Assembly: GCA_937926355.1 (NCBI GenBank)
Contig: CALAZP010000311.1
Coordinates: 1-8,505 of the forward strand
Direction of reading: 5' to 3'
Length of the DNA: 8,505 nucleotides
DNA from: an uncultured Saprospirales bacterium
Lineage (GTDB): Bacteria > Bacteroidota > Bacteroidia > Chitinophagales > Saprospiraceae
Shown here: piece after piece, positions 1 through 5,441 of the stretch
Numbering within the stretch: position 1 is the first letter of the stretch
Layout: each line of letters begins with the position of its first letter
Notes under the pieces: model-generated
What the model was told of the DNA's origin: nothing
The model's input: the letters and a program-made list of their open reading frames with translations, nothing else
The model's database searches: none
Position numbers and translations under genes: made by a program

Positions 1-91
1 GTGATTTAATTCCAGAAAGGGAATTGATTAAATGCATTTTAAAAAATTTATCCATACCCTGGATAGCATCAACTGGCATAACTTGGCTCAT
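1..91 (-). CDS. Flavin reductase-like protein, N-terminal fragment (runs off left edge)
   Basis: The first 30 codons of a minus-strand gene are present; the rest lies outside the window. The start is ATG at 91-89. An in-frame TAA at 100-98, three codons upstream, excludes a longer N-terminus, although Met5 or Met13 could also serve as starts. The visible protein begins MSQVMPVDAIQGMDKFF and continues with KMHLINSLSGIKS. The stretch 'xxNSLSGxKS' following a short helix resembles the N-terminus of Bacteroidota flavin-reductase-like (FMN-binding split-barrel) proteins, where the same segment precedes the first strand of the FMN-binding barrel. The assignment rests on family memory from 30 residues, so only the reading frame is well supported. 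It is divergent from the hydrolase gene, with 32 bp between the starts. Confidence 0.6.
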   Translation of the reverse strand, partial: MSQVMPVDAIQGMDKFFKMHLINSLSGIKS

Positions 92-98
92 ATAGTCT

Positions 99-106
99 TA
101 TCTTTA
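99..106 (+). promoter_or_regulatory. Possible -7 box for the hydrolase gene
   Basis: TATCTTTA matches the Bacteroidota -7 consensus TAnnTTTG at all but the last base and ends 17 bases before the ATG at 124. No TTTG-like -33 element lies at the expected 19-21 base spacing. A promoter here would have to use sequence inside the divergent flavin-reductase-like gene. This is a weak call by eye. Confidence 0.2.
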
Positions 107-123
107 TCATTAAAATTAACGCT

Positions 124-1173
124 ATGATTCGCTACTTGTTCTTCCTAATCCTGCTTCCTTTGATCACAGCTTGCGGTACGGATGAAACAGCAGAAAACTA
201 TTCAAAAATCTATCCCGATGGAAAATCAAAGGTGGATTCAATAGTAGAAAGTAGTTTTTCTATTGATCAGTTTATCTTGGGTCAAGAAAATGGAATAGAA
301 TTAGTAGCCACCTTATTATCCAGCCCTCTCAAAGATTCTAGTTCATCTAAAGCTATCCTATACATTCATGGATTTGGGGATTATTTTTTCCAGGTTCATT
401 TGGCATCGTTTTACCATCAATTGGGATATAATTTTTACGCGCTAGATTTAAGAAGGGCAGGGCGCTCTCTAAAGGATAATATGCGCAATAATTATACGGC
501 AGACCTAACTGAATATTTCCAAGAAATTGATAGTGCAGTGTTGCGAATCAAACTCAGTAATGAACACTTGGTCATCAATGCCCACTCCCAGGGTGGACTT
601 ATTGCTTCATTATATGCCCATGAAAAGGGAGAAAATGATGTGGTAGATGCCTATATTCTCAATAGCCCTTTCTTTGATTTGAAAACTAATTTTGTTTTGT
701 CTATCGCAGAGGTTTACTATAATATCATTGGAAAATTTAATCCAACTCATCCATTACCCATTGGACCTGAAGGTCTTTATGCCAAAAGTTTACATAAGGA
801 TTATTATGGAGAGTGGGAGTTTAATACCACCTGGAAACCCATTGAAGGAGTGCCCCTCTATGCAGGCTGGGTTAGAGCGGTTAGAAGGGGGCATCAAATG
901 GTAGAAGAAGGACTTGAGATAGAAAAACCTATTTTGGTACTACATAGTGATAGAACTTGGCAAACTTCAACATTTGAGCCAGAAATTTTGGAATCTGAAA
1001 CCGTATTGGATGTAGAGGACATTAAAAGAGGTGCAACTAGACTTGGTCATCAAGTTACCATCGTTGAGGTACTAGGAGCCTTACACGATGTTGTCTTGTC
1101 TAAAAAGCGCTCAAGAAATTTAGCATTTAGTGAAATAGAAAATTGGTTAAACCAATTATCCTTTCTCCAATAG
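124..1173 (+). CDS. Lipoprotein alpha/beta hydrolase (serine hydrolase, S33/hydrolase_4-like)
   Basis: This is a 349-residue alpha/beta hydrolase predicted to be lipid-anchored in the cell envelope. Residues 1-17 form a short type II signal peptide ending in the lipobox ITAC (Cys17). The mature start GTDETAE is acidic, which in Bacteroidota can accompany surface export, but that is speculative. The fold signs come in order: an oxyanion strand with HGFGDY (82-87), a nucleophile elbow AHSQGG (153-158) with Ser155, a strand ILVLHSD (270-276), VLDVEDI (294-300) with likely acid Asp297 or Asp299, and GALHDV (318-323) with catalytic His321. The elbow has Ala instead of the usual first Gly, which is tolerated in this group. 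Substrate is unknown; an esterase or lipase on acyl glycerides or peptides is possible. The start is the first ATG after an in-frame TAA at 79-81. Its 3' end overlaps the SCO gene by 18 bp on the opposite strand. Confidence 0.85.
   Translation: MIRYLFFLILLPLITACGTDETAENYSKIYPDGKSKVDSIVESSFSIDQFILGQENGIELVATLLSSPLKDSSSSKAILYIHGFGDYFFQVHLASFYHQLGYNFYALDLRRAGRSLKDNMRNNYTADLTEYFQEIDSAVLRIKLSNEHLVINAHSQGGLIASLYAHEKGENDVVDAYILNSPFFDLKTNFVLSIAEVYYNIIGKFNPTHPLPIGPEGLYAKSLHKDYYGEWEFNTTWKPIEGVPLYAGWVRAVRRGHQMVEEGLEIEKPILVLHSDRTWQTSTFEPEILESETVLDVEDIKRGATRLGHQVTIVEVLGALHDVVLSKKRSRNLAFSEIENWLNQLSFLQ
1141..1157. repeat. Perfect 8-bp inverted repeat at convergent gene ends (possible terminator)
   Basis: AATTGGTT at 1141-1148 and AACCAATT at 1150-1157 are exact reverse complements around one central base. 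As RNA this gives a six-pair stem AATTGG/CCAATT with a five-base loop. Read on the minus strand it is followed by TTCTATTTC, so it could act as a weak terminator for the SCO operon. On the plus strand the following bases are not T-rich. It lies within the last codons of the hydrolase and overlaps the SCO stop codon. Chance or codon constraint is not excluded. Confidence 0.35.
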
Positions 1174-1761
1174 AATTCCAATGTCTTTAATAAATTGATC
1201 TACTGATTCAGGATCAGTACCATCACAATAGGATCGAATGTGTTTGTTTTGATCAATCAAAATAAGCCTTCCACTATGATCAAATCCTCCAGGAGCGCTG
1301 GAATCTTCGTAGGCAATACTAAAATAGGAAGAAGCTATACCGTGCAGTTTATCTTTATCTCCAGTAACAAAATGCCATTTGGGCACCCCAACACCAAGAT
1401 TATCTGCATATTTTTTTAGTCTTTCGACAGTATCCCTTTTTGGATCAATAGTGTGGGACAAAAATACCAATCTATCTTCATCTTGATAAGCTTCTAATAC
1501 TCTTAACATTTGGGCTTTAACAACGGGACAAATCGTTGGACAGGACACAAAGAAGAAATCCACAACGTAAATTTTATCTTCAAAAGTAGCGAGGGTAACT
1601 TCCTGTCCTTCTTGGTTGGTAAAGCTGAACTCTGGTATGGTATGGAAAAGGGTATCTGTACCTTCAATGAGCTTTTCCCCTAAAATAGGGAGCTTTTCTT
1701 GTTCCATTTGACAAGCAAATGAAACCATACTAATTAAAAATAAACCAATATGTATTCTCAT
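1156..1761 (-). CDS. SCO1/SenC family copper/thiol-redox protein
   Basis: This 201-residue SCO family protein has a thioredoxin-like fold and is known elsewhere to deliver copper to, or reduce, the CuA site of cytochrome c oxidase on the periplasmic side. A hydrophobic signal (1-16) ends at Cys17 (SFAC), an imperfect lipobox, so it may be a lipoprotein. The diagnostic residues are all present: the CPTIC motif (CxxxC, Cys74 and Cys78) after a FFFVSC strand, the DPKRDT loop (106-111), and the conserved metal-ligand histidine in FDHSGR (His162). Length is normal for bacterial SCO. It is the downstream gene of a pair: its ATG overlaps the TGA of the lipoprotein gene by 4 bp (1758-1761), implying coupled translation. 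No cytochrome oxidase gene is in view, so the target is inferred. Confidence 0.92.
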   Translation of the reverse strand: MRIHIGLFLISMVSFACQMEQEKLPILGEKLIEGTDTLFHTIPEFSFTNQEGQEVTLATFEDKIYVVDFFFVSCPTICPVVKAQMLRVLEAYQDEDRLVFLSHTIDPKRDTVERLKKYADNLGVGVPKWHFVTGDKDKLHGIASSYFSIAYEDSSAPGGFDHSGRLILIDQNKHIRSYCDGTDPESVDQFIKDIGILLEKG

Positions 1762-2201
1762 AAGGCAAGTTGGTTGTTGATTTCATAGCCCCTCTCAAGA
1801 GCCGTTAACATTTGATTCCTTATAGATTCGATTTTCTGCGTCTCTTGTTTTAGGTAAATCATTACCTCTTCGTGAGTCTTCTGCGATCGAAGTTCTTTTA
1901 AATTCTTTAATTGATTCATCCAGGCAAACATAGCTTCTTCGGCATCTTCTAATAGGATTATCGTTTCCTGGACTTCTAACCTTAACTCGTTAGTGGCAAT
2001 TATTTGTGGGTTAACTTTTTTGAGCTCAGAATAAAGGCTCACTATTTCGGAAGTTTTAGGCATCACCTCATCGTGTATTTTCATCATTTCTGACCAGGAA
2101 GTGGTCTCTGTATGGTGTGCCATTTCCTCTTTGGAAGGCCCACAAGCACTTAGAATTAAAAGTATGAACGACAAAAAAGAGAAGGTTTTGATGGTTAGCA
2201 T
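1758..2201 (-). CDS. Small helical lipoprotein coupled to SCO
   Basis: This 147-residue protein has a clear lipoprotein signal (1-20, lipobox LSAC, Cys20). The mature part is almost entirely predicted helix, charged and leucine-rich, suggesting a short helical bundle or coiled coil (roughly 50-66, 71-102 and 108-142). Similar Bacteroidota proteins have, as I recall, sometimes carried the uninformative label 'viral A-type inclusion protein'. The mature N-terminus holds several Met and His residues (Met27, His29, His30, Met39, Met40, His43, Met47), which could in principle bind copper. Given the 4-bp ATGA overlap with the SCO gene, a helper role in envelope copper delivery or oxidase assembly is a reasonable inference. 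Nothing in the sequence proves it. The start is the ATG directly before the hydrophobic signal. Confidence 0.8.
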   Translation of the reverse strand: MLTIKTFSFLSFILLILSACGPSKEEMAHHTETTSWSEMMKIHDEVMPKTSEIVSLYSELKKVNPQIIATNELRLEVQETIILLEDAEEAMFAWMNQLKNLKELRSQKTHEEVMIYLKQETQKIESIRNQMLTALERGYEINNQLAL

Positions 2202-2339
2202 AAAAATTAAACAAAAATTAATTGATGAAGTTGGTTCGACATTTGCAAAATACCTTAATCTTACAGCTTAAAGCATCATGCCTTATCGATATTGCTCAAC
2301 AACATTGAAGTTTAATGTAAAATTGAAATCTCGAAAATA
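2202..2339. promoter_or_regulatory. Divergent intergenic region between SCO operon and glycosyltransferase
   Basis: These 138 AT-rich bases separate two divergent genes and must hold both promoters. TTTGCAAA (2242-2249) is an 8-bp palindrome. On the minus strand the overlapping TATTTTG (2252-2246) is close to the -7 consensus but one base short in the spacer. On the plus strand I find no convincing -7/-33 pair. No RNA gene, riboswitch or repeat is evident. Confidence 0.4.
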
Positions 2340-3350
2340 ATGAAATTATTATATACTATACAAGGGACTGGAAATGGACATTTGGCGCGAGCGGAGGCAT
2401 TAGTTCCATATCTCAAAAAGCATTTTGATCAAGTAGATGTTTTGGTTAGCGGCTTTGCCTCAGAAATCCGACCCACTTCCTTTCAAATTGATTACACTAA
2501 AAGAGGAATCTCATTTGTATTTGGGCGAAGAGGAGGAATTAATTGGTGGCAAACACTACTAAAGAATAATTTTTTTCAATTATTATATGACATTTTAACC
2601 CTACCCGTTACCTCTTATGATTTGATTATTAGTGATTTCGAACCAATAGGTGCTTGGGCTGGGAAAATCAATAAAAAAAGAGTAATCGCTATGAGCCACC
2701 AAAGTGCCCTTCTCGGTGCAAATGTGCCTCTAACTCAAAAAAAATATCCTTATGCAAGACCTTTCATTAAATGGTTTGCGCCTTTCAATGAAAGGATAAG
2801 TTTTCATTTTAACCCTTATGATGAAAAAACATTATATCCTATTATTAGAGACGAGATTAGAAAAATAATTCCCGTAAAAGAGGCTCATTATACGGTATAT
2901 CTTCCCGCTTATGAAGATGATTACCTGATTTCAATTCTCAATCGGGTGGAAGGAGTCGAATGGGAAATCTTTTCAAAATACGCTCAACATGCCAGAAAAG
3001 CTGGAAACTGTTCTGTATTTCCATTGAATAGTATAAAATTTGCTCAACGTTTCAGCAGCTGCACAGGCATCATTTGTGGTGCGGGATTTGAGACTCCCGC
3101 AGAAGCCATTTTTTATGGGAAAAAAATTCTAGTTATTCCGATGAAAGGGCAATTTGAGCAAGATTACAATAGAGCTGCTTTAAAAGAACTTGGGGTACCC
3201 TCTCTTAATTCATTGTGTTTACAGAATCTCAAAGTAATCAAAAACTGGGTAACTAAAAATCAAAGTATTAGGATAGAATATCCGGATCAGCGAGAGGAAA
3301 TTATAAAGAGGATTAATGATTATTATCATTTTTGTCCTCAAAATCATTAA
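2340..3350 (+). CDS. GT-B family glycosyltransferase (MurG/GT28-like, Glyco_trans_1_3 type)
   Basis: This is a 336-residue glycosyltransferase with the two-domain GT-B plan, probably cytoplasmic or peripheral to the inner membrane. The N-terminal domain opens with a first strand and the glycine-rich loop GTGNGHLARA (9-18), typical of MurG/UGT-like enzymes, and contains DLIISDFEP (94-102). The C-terminal nucleotide-sugar domain shows ICGAGFETPAEAIFYGKK (245-262) followed by ILVIP and the QFEQDYNRA block (271-279). That block is the usual donor-binding signature of the PF13528/TIGR00661-like group. Donor and acceptor cannot be read from the sequence; a nucleotide-activated hexose and a lipid or surface glycan are likely. 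It is a single gene, not in a polysaccharide cluster. It is too divergent to call MurG. Its last 38 bases overlap the convergent ribbon-helix-helix gene. Confidence 0.82.
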   Translation: MKLLYTIQGTGNGHLARAEALVPYLKKHFDQVDVLVSGFASEIRPTSFQIDYTKRGISFVFGRRGGINWWQTLLKNNFFQLLYDILTLPVTSYDLIISDFEPIGAWAGKINKKRVIAMSHQSALLGANVPLTQKKYPYARPFIKWFAPFNERISFHFNPYDEKTLYPIIRDEIRKIIPVKEAHYTVYLPAYEDDYLISILNRVEGVEWEIFSKYAQHARKAGNCSVFPLNSIKFAQRFSSCTGIICGAGFETPAEAIFYGKKILVIPMKGQFEQDYNRAALKELGVPSLNSLCLQNLKVIKNWVTKNQSIRIEYPDQREEIIKRINDYYHFCPQNH

Positions 3351-3351
3351 T
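3312..3351. repeat. Inverted repeat within a 38-bp convergent gene overlap
   Basis: ATTAATGATT (3312-3321) and AATCATTAAT (3342-3351) are exact 10-bp inverted copies separated by 20 bases. A second, competing hairpin AATGAT-TATT-ATCATT (3315-3330) is followed by a T run on the plus strand. The whole element lies where the last codons of the glycosyltransferase and of the ribbon-helix-helix gene are read on opposite strands. It could serve as an AT-rich terminator or, given the Par context, as a protein-binding site. Neither can be shown from sequence alone. Confidence 0.4.
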
Positions 3352-3843
3352 GAATTCCTCGACTACTTGGTATATAATATCCTTAAGCATCGTTCGCTTA
3401 AGATTAGCTATTTTTCTTAATTTCTCTATCTGACGCTCTTTAAATGTGAGGGAGATTCTTCTTACATTTCCTCCTTCTGCTGTTCTGTTATGGGTAATAC
3501 GTATGGAATTTGGATCCACTGTACTGCGAATTAAAGAATCTAATCCCCCCATAGGTTTTCCTTTCTTACTTAATGGGATATCATCCTCGGGTTTGGGATT
3601 CTTTCTGGCTTCTAATTGTTCTTGAAAAGCCTCTTCAAATGTATTTTGGAGAAAATCGTGTAAATTATTTTGAAAGCTTTTTACAGGAGTCACAGTTGAA
3701 ACCTTACTATCCGTACTTTTTTTGCCTTGTACTTCTTTTTCCTCAGCAACTACTGTAGCTGTTTCTTCCCTAGCAGTGGATGAGGCAGTACTTGCCTTTC
3801 CAAAAAACTTATCAAAATCACTGTTAAATTGTTTTTTCCCCAC
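3313..3843 (-). CDS. ParA-partner protein with C-terminal ribbon-helix-helix-like domain (hypothetical)
   Basis: This 176-residue protein is encoded 12 bp downstream of the parA-like gene in the same reading frame. Residues 1-90 are low-complexity, rich in Ser, Thr, Ala, Lys and Glu, and probably disordered. The middle has GGLDSLIRSTVDP (99-111), reminiscent of the N-terminal segment of some ParB proteins. The C-terminus fits a ribbon-helix-helix fold: strand VRRISLTF (127-134), helix 1 about 135-149, helix 2 about 152-168. Context and layout match centromere-binding partners of ParF/ParG-like systems, where the RHH domain binds DNA and the flexible basic N-terminus stimulates ParA. The function is inferred. 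The start is a GTG at 3843-3841, the first possible start after the parA stop. The next Met is residue 98, which would leave about the last 79 residues. Confidence 0.7.
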   Translation of the reverse strand: MGKKQFNSDFDKFFGKASTASSTAREETATVVAEEKEVQGKKSTDSKVSTVTPVKSFQNNLHDFLQNTFEEAFQEQLEARKNPKPEDDIPLSKKGKPMGGLDSLIRSTVDPNSIRITHNRTAEGGNVRRISLTFKERQIEKLRKIANLKRTMLKDIIYQVVEEFINDFEDKNDNNH

Positions 3844-3855
3844 TTTAATTTTATT

Positions 3856-4626
3856 TTATGCTTCTATGGCCACTCCCGATTTACTTCTTTCAACTATTTC
3901 CTCTGCTAAGGAAAGATAATCATCTGCCCCAGGACTTTGAGGACTATATTGGAAAATATCTTTGCCTTGAGAAGGTGCTTCAGCAAGAGCGATATTATCT
4001 CTAATCTTAGTCTGAAAAACCAAATCTCCAAAATACTTCTCTATCGTTTCCACTACATCTCTATTTAACACCTTTCTATGATCAAACATGGTGGCAATAA
4101 CCCCTCCTATTTTTAAGTCTTTATTAATCCTCGCCTGAACTTTTGAAACAACTTGTTTGAGTTTAGCCAAACCCTGCATAGCCAAAAATTCCGTTTGAAG
4201 CGGTATTATAACCAAATCCGAACCCGCCAAAGCGTTAAGCGTCAAAAGCCCCAGAGTTGGTGGACAATCAATTATAATAAAATCGTATTCATTTTTGACG
4301 GTATCCATTAATTCTTTAAGAATAAATTCTCTGCCAGCTTCATTAATCAACTCCATTTCAGCACCTGATAAATCTAACGAGGAGGTAACTACATCCAATC
4401 CTCGTTTGACAGAATAAGGCGCTAATTCTGAATCACCTCTTAAACACTCGTAAATGGTCACCGGCTGCCTGGGAACCCCAAGTGAAAGGGTCAAATTCGC
4501 CTGCGGGTCTAAGTCAATGAGTAAAACTTTTTTCCCCAACTCCACCATACCCGCACCAATATTAATTGCACTTGTAGTTTTTCCAACTCCCCCTTTGTGA
4601 TTCAGTAGTGTAAGTATTAATCCCAT
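3856..4626 (-). CDS. ParA family ATPase (partitioning/positioning)
   Basis: This 256-residue deviant-Walker ATPase of the ParA/MinD superfamily would form ATP-dependent dimers on DNA and move or space cargo such as a plasmid, chromosome region or protein complex. The deviant Walker A is HKGGVGKTTS (10-19) with signature Lys11 and catalytic Lys16. The A' motif is DLDPQAN (38-44). Walker B is FIIIDCPP (116-123) with Asp120. It is a short ParA without an N-terminal helix-turn-helix, so autoregulation would fall to the partner. No C-terminal amphipathic MinD-type membrane helix is apparent. The downstream gene encodes an RHH-like protein rather than a canonical ParB. This suggests a type Ib (ParF/ParG-like) pair, either plasmid-derived or a second chromosomal positioning system. 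The leader before the ATG is A-rich, with no Shine-Dalgarno site. Confidence 0.92.
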   Translation of the reverse strand: MGLILTLLNHKGGVGKTTSAINIGAGMVELGKKVLLIDLDPQANLTLSLGVPRQPVTIYECLRGDSELAPYSVKRGLDVVTSSLDLSGAEMELINEAGREFILKELMDTVKNEYDFIIIDCPPTLGLLTLNALAGSDLVIIPLQTEFLAMQGLAKLKQVVSKVQARINKDLKIGGVIATMFDHRKVLNRDVVETIEKYFGDLVFQTKIRDNIALAEAPSQGKDIFQYSPQSPGADDYLSLAEEIVERSKSGVAIEA

Positions 4627-4681
4627 TTTTTTGAATTAATGTATTTCGTTTTTTTACTGCATAGTTTGTATTAAAACTATT

Positions 4682-4689
4682 CAAATATG
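4682..4689 (-). promoter_or_regulatory. Possible -7 box upstream of parA
   Basis: Read on the minus strand this is CATATTTG, seven of eight matches to TAnnTTTG (with the first base changed). It lies 55 bases before the parA ATG. I see no TTTG at the standard -33 spacing. The box sits just inside the 4693-4707 palindrome, so repressor binding there would cover the promoter. This is a call by eye with low certainty. Confidence 0.25.
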
Positions 4690-4692
4690 AAC

Positions 4693-4707
4693 AAATTTAA
4701 TAAATTT
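4693..4707. repeat. Palindrome in the parA upstream region (candidate operator or centromere-like site)
   Basis: AAATTTA (4693-4699) and TAAATTT (4701-4707) form a perfect 7-bp inverted repeat around one A, inside the 116-bp AT-rich gap between the divergent parA and CPBP genes. RHH partners of ParA commonly bind short repeats upstream of parA, serving both autoregulation and segregation. I do not see an array of iterated repeats here, and AT-only palindromes arise easily by chance in such DNA. Confidence 0.25.
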
Positions 4708-4742
4708 TTTAAATATTGTCATTTTTACTTGAAAAGTTGAAA

Positions 4743-5441
4743 ATGAATGAGTTGCATTGGTTAGACCATTTCTTAATCTTTCTTTTTGTCCTTGGGTTAC
4801 CCCTCAACTCATTTGTTCAAGGCAAACAACAATTTCCCACTAGAGTAAATTGGTCTTCGAAAGACAAGATTAAATTTTACTGGACCAATGCGGCAGCACT
4901 TTGGGTTCTATCTGCCATGGTGGTTCTCAGTTGGTGGTTCACAGGAAAAGGTATGCGCCTTTTTATTTCAAAATTTGATATCCCTCAATGGTCAATTTTA
5001 GCTCTAATTTTAGTTTTGATAATTATTTCTGCCTATTTTCTGGAGCTTTTTTGGAGCACTCACCCCAATTTAGATAAAAAAGGGACCATTGAACGACTTC
5101 AGCAACAAACTCCCTTTTTGCCCAGTCATAAAAAAGAATGGTACCACTATATAGGTCTTGCAGTGACTGCTGGAATCTGTGAGGAGGTCGTATTTAGATT
5201 GTACTTACTTTCCTATATCATACAACTAACCAACCAAATTGTTTTAGGATTAATTCTTACTTCCTTGCTTTTCGGAATCGTTCACTTATATCAAGGATAT
5301 AGAGCAATGGTCAAAATTGGAGTTTTATCTTTTCTCTTTGGCTGGTTATTTCTACTTACAGATTCTCTATTGATTCCAATCATCCTGCATATTTTCATCG
5401 ATTTGGTAAGTGGAAGAATGGCCTACAGGCTTCTCCGTTAG
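4743..5441 (+). CDS. CPBP family intramembrane metalloprotease
   Basis: This 232-residue polytopic membrane protein belongs to the CPBP (CAAX protease/bacteriocin-processing, Rce1-like, Abi) family. From the chosen start the signature motifs are all intact: motif 1 EEVVFR (147-152, Glu147, Glu148, Arg152), motif 2 FGIVH (177-181, His181), and motif 3 HIFID (216-220, His216, Asp220). About six or seven hydrophobic segments are visible, near 8-24, 48-66, 84-103, 135-160, 165-185, 190-207 and 208-222. It should be an active glutamate-type intramembrane endopeptidase of the inner membrane; its substrate is unknown. I chose ATG at 4743 because the in-frame TTG at 4716 lies in AT-rich intergenic DNA and would add nine residues before the first membrane helix. 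Its stop overlaps the convergent barrel-protein gene by 4 bp. Confidence 0.88.
   Translation: MNELHWLDHFLIFLFVLGLPLNSFVQGKQQFPTRVNWSSKDKIKFYWTNAAALWVLSAMVVLSWWFTGKGMRLFISKFDIPQWSILALILVLIIISAYFLELFWSTHPNLDKKGTIERLQQQTPFLPSHKKEWYHYIGLAVTAGICEEVVFRLYLLSYIIQLTNQIVLGLILTSLLFGIVHLYQGYRAMVKIGVLSFLFGWLFLLTDSLLIPIILHIFIDLVSGRMAYRLLR

Noticed and set aside
692..904. Small plus-strand open frame inside the hydrolase gene
   Set aside because: It lies entirely within the well-supported hydrolase gene in another frame and shows no recognisable protein features.
2340..3350. Glycosyltransferase as MurG
   Set aside because: It shares the glycine-rich loop and the C-terminal donor motif type, but the overall sequence is divergent and there is no cell-wall gene cluster around it.
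3313..3843. RHH protein as the antitoxin of a toxin-antitoxin pair
   Set aside because: No small toxin-like gene is adjacent. The partner is a full ParA ATPase, and the protein is much longer than typical RHH antitoxins.
3856..4626. MinD or the main chromosomal Soj/ParA
   Set aside because: There is no evident C-terminal amphipathic membrane helix as in MinD, and the neighbour lacks the ParB nuclease-like and HTH domains expected beside Soj. Not fully excluded without genome context.
4716..4742. TTG start extending the CPBP protein by nine residues
   Set aside because: The extension lies in AT-rich intergenic sequence. ATG 4743 begins right before the first hydrophobic helix and is the more usual start codon.
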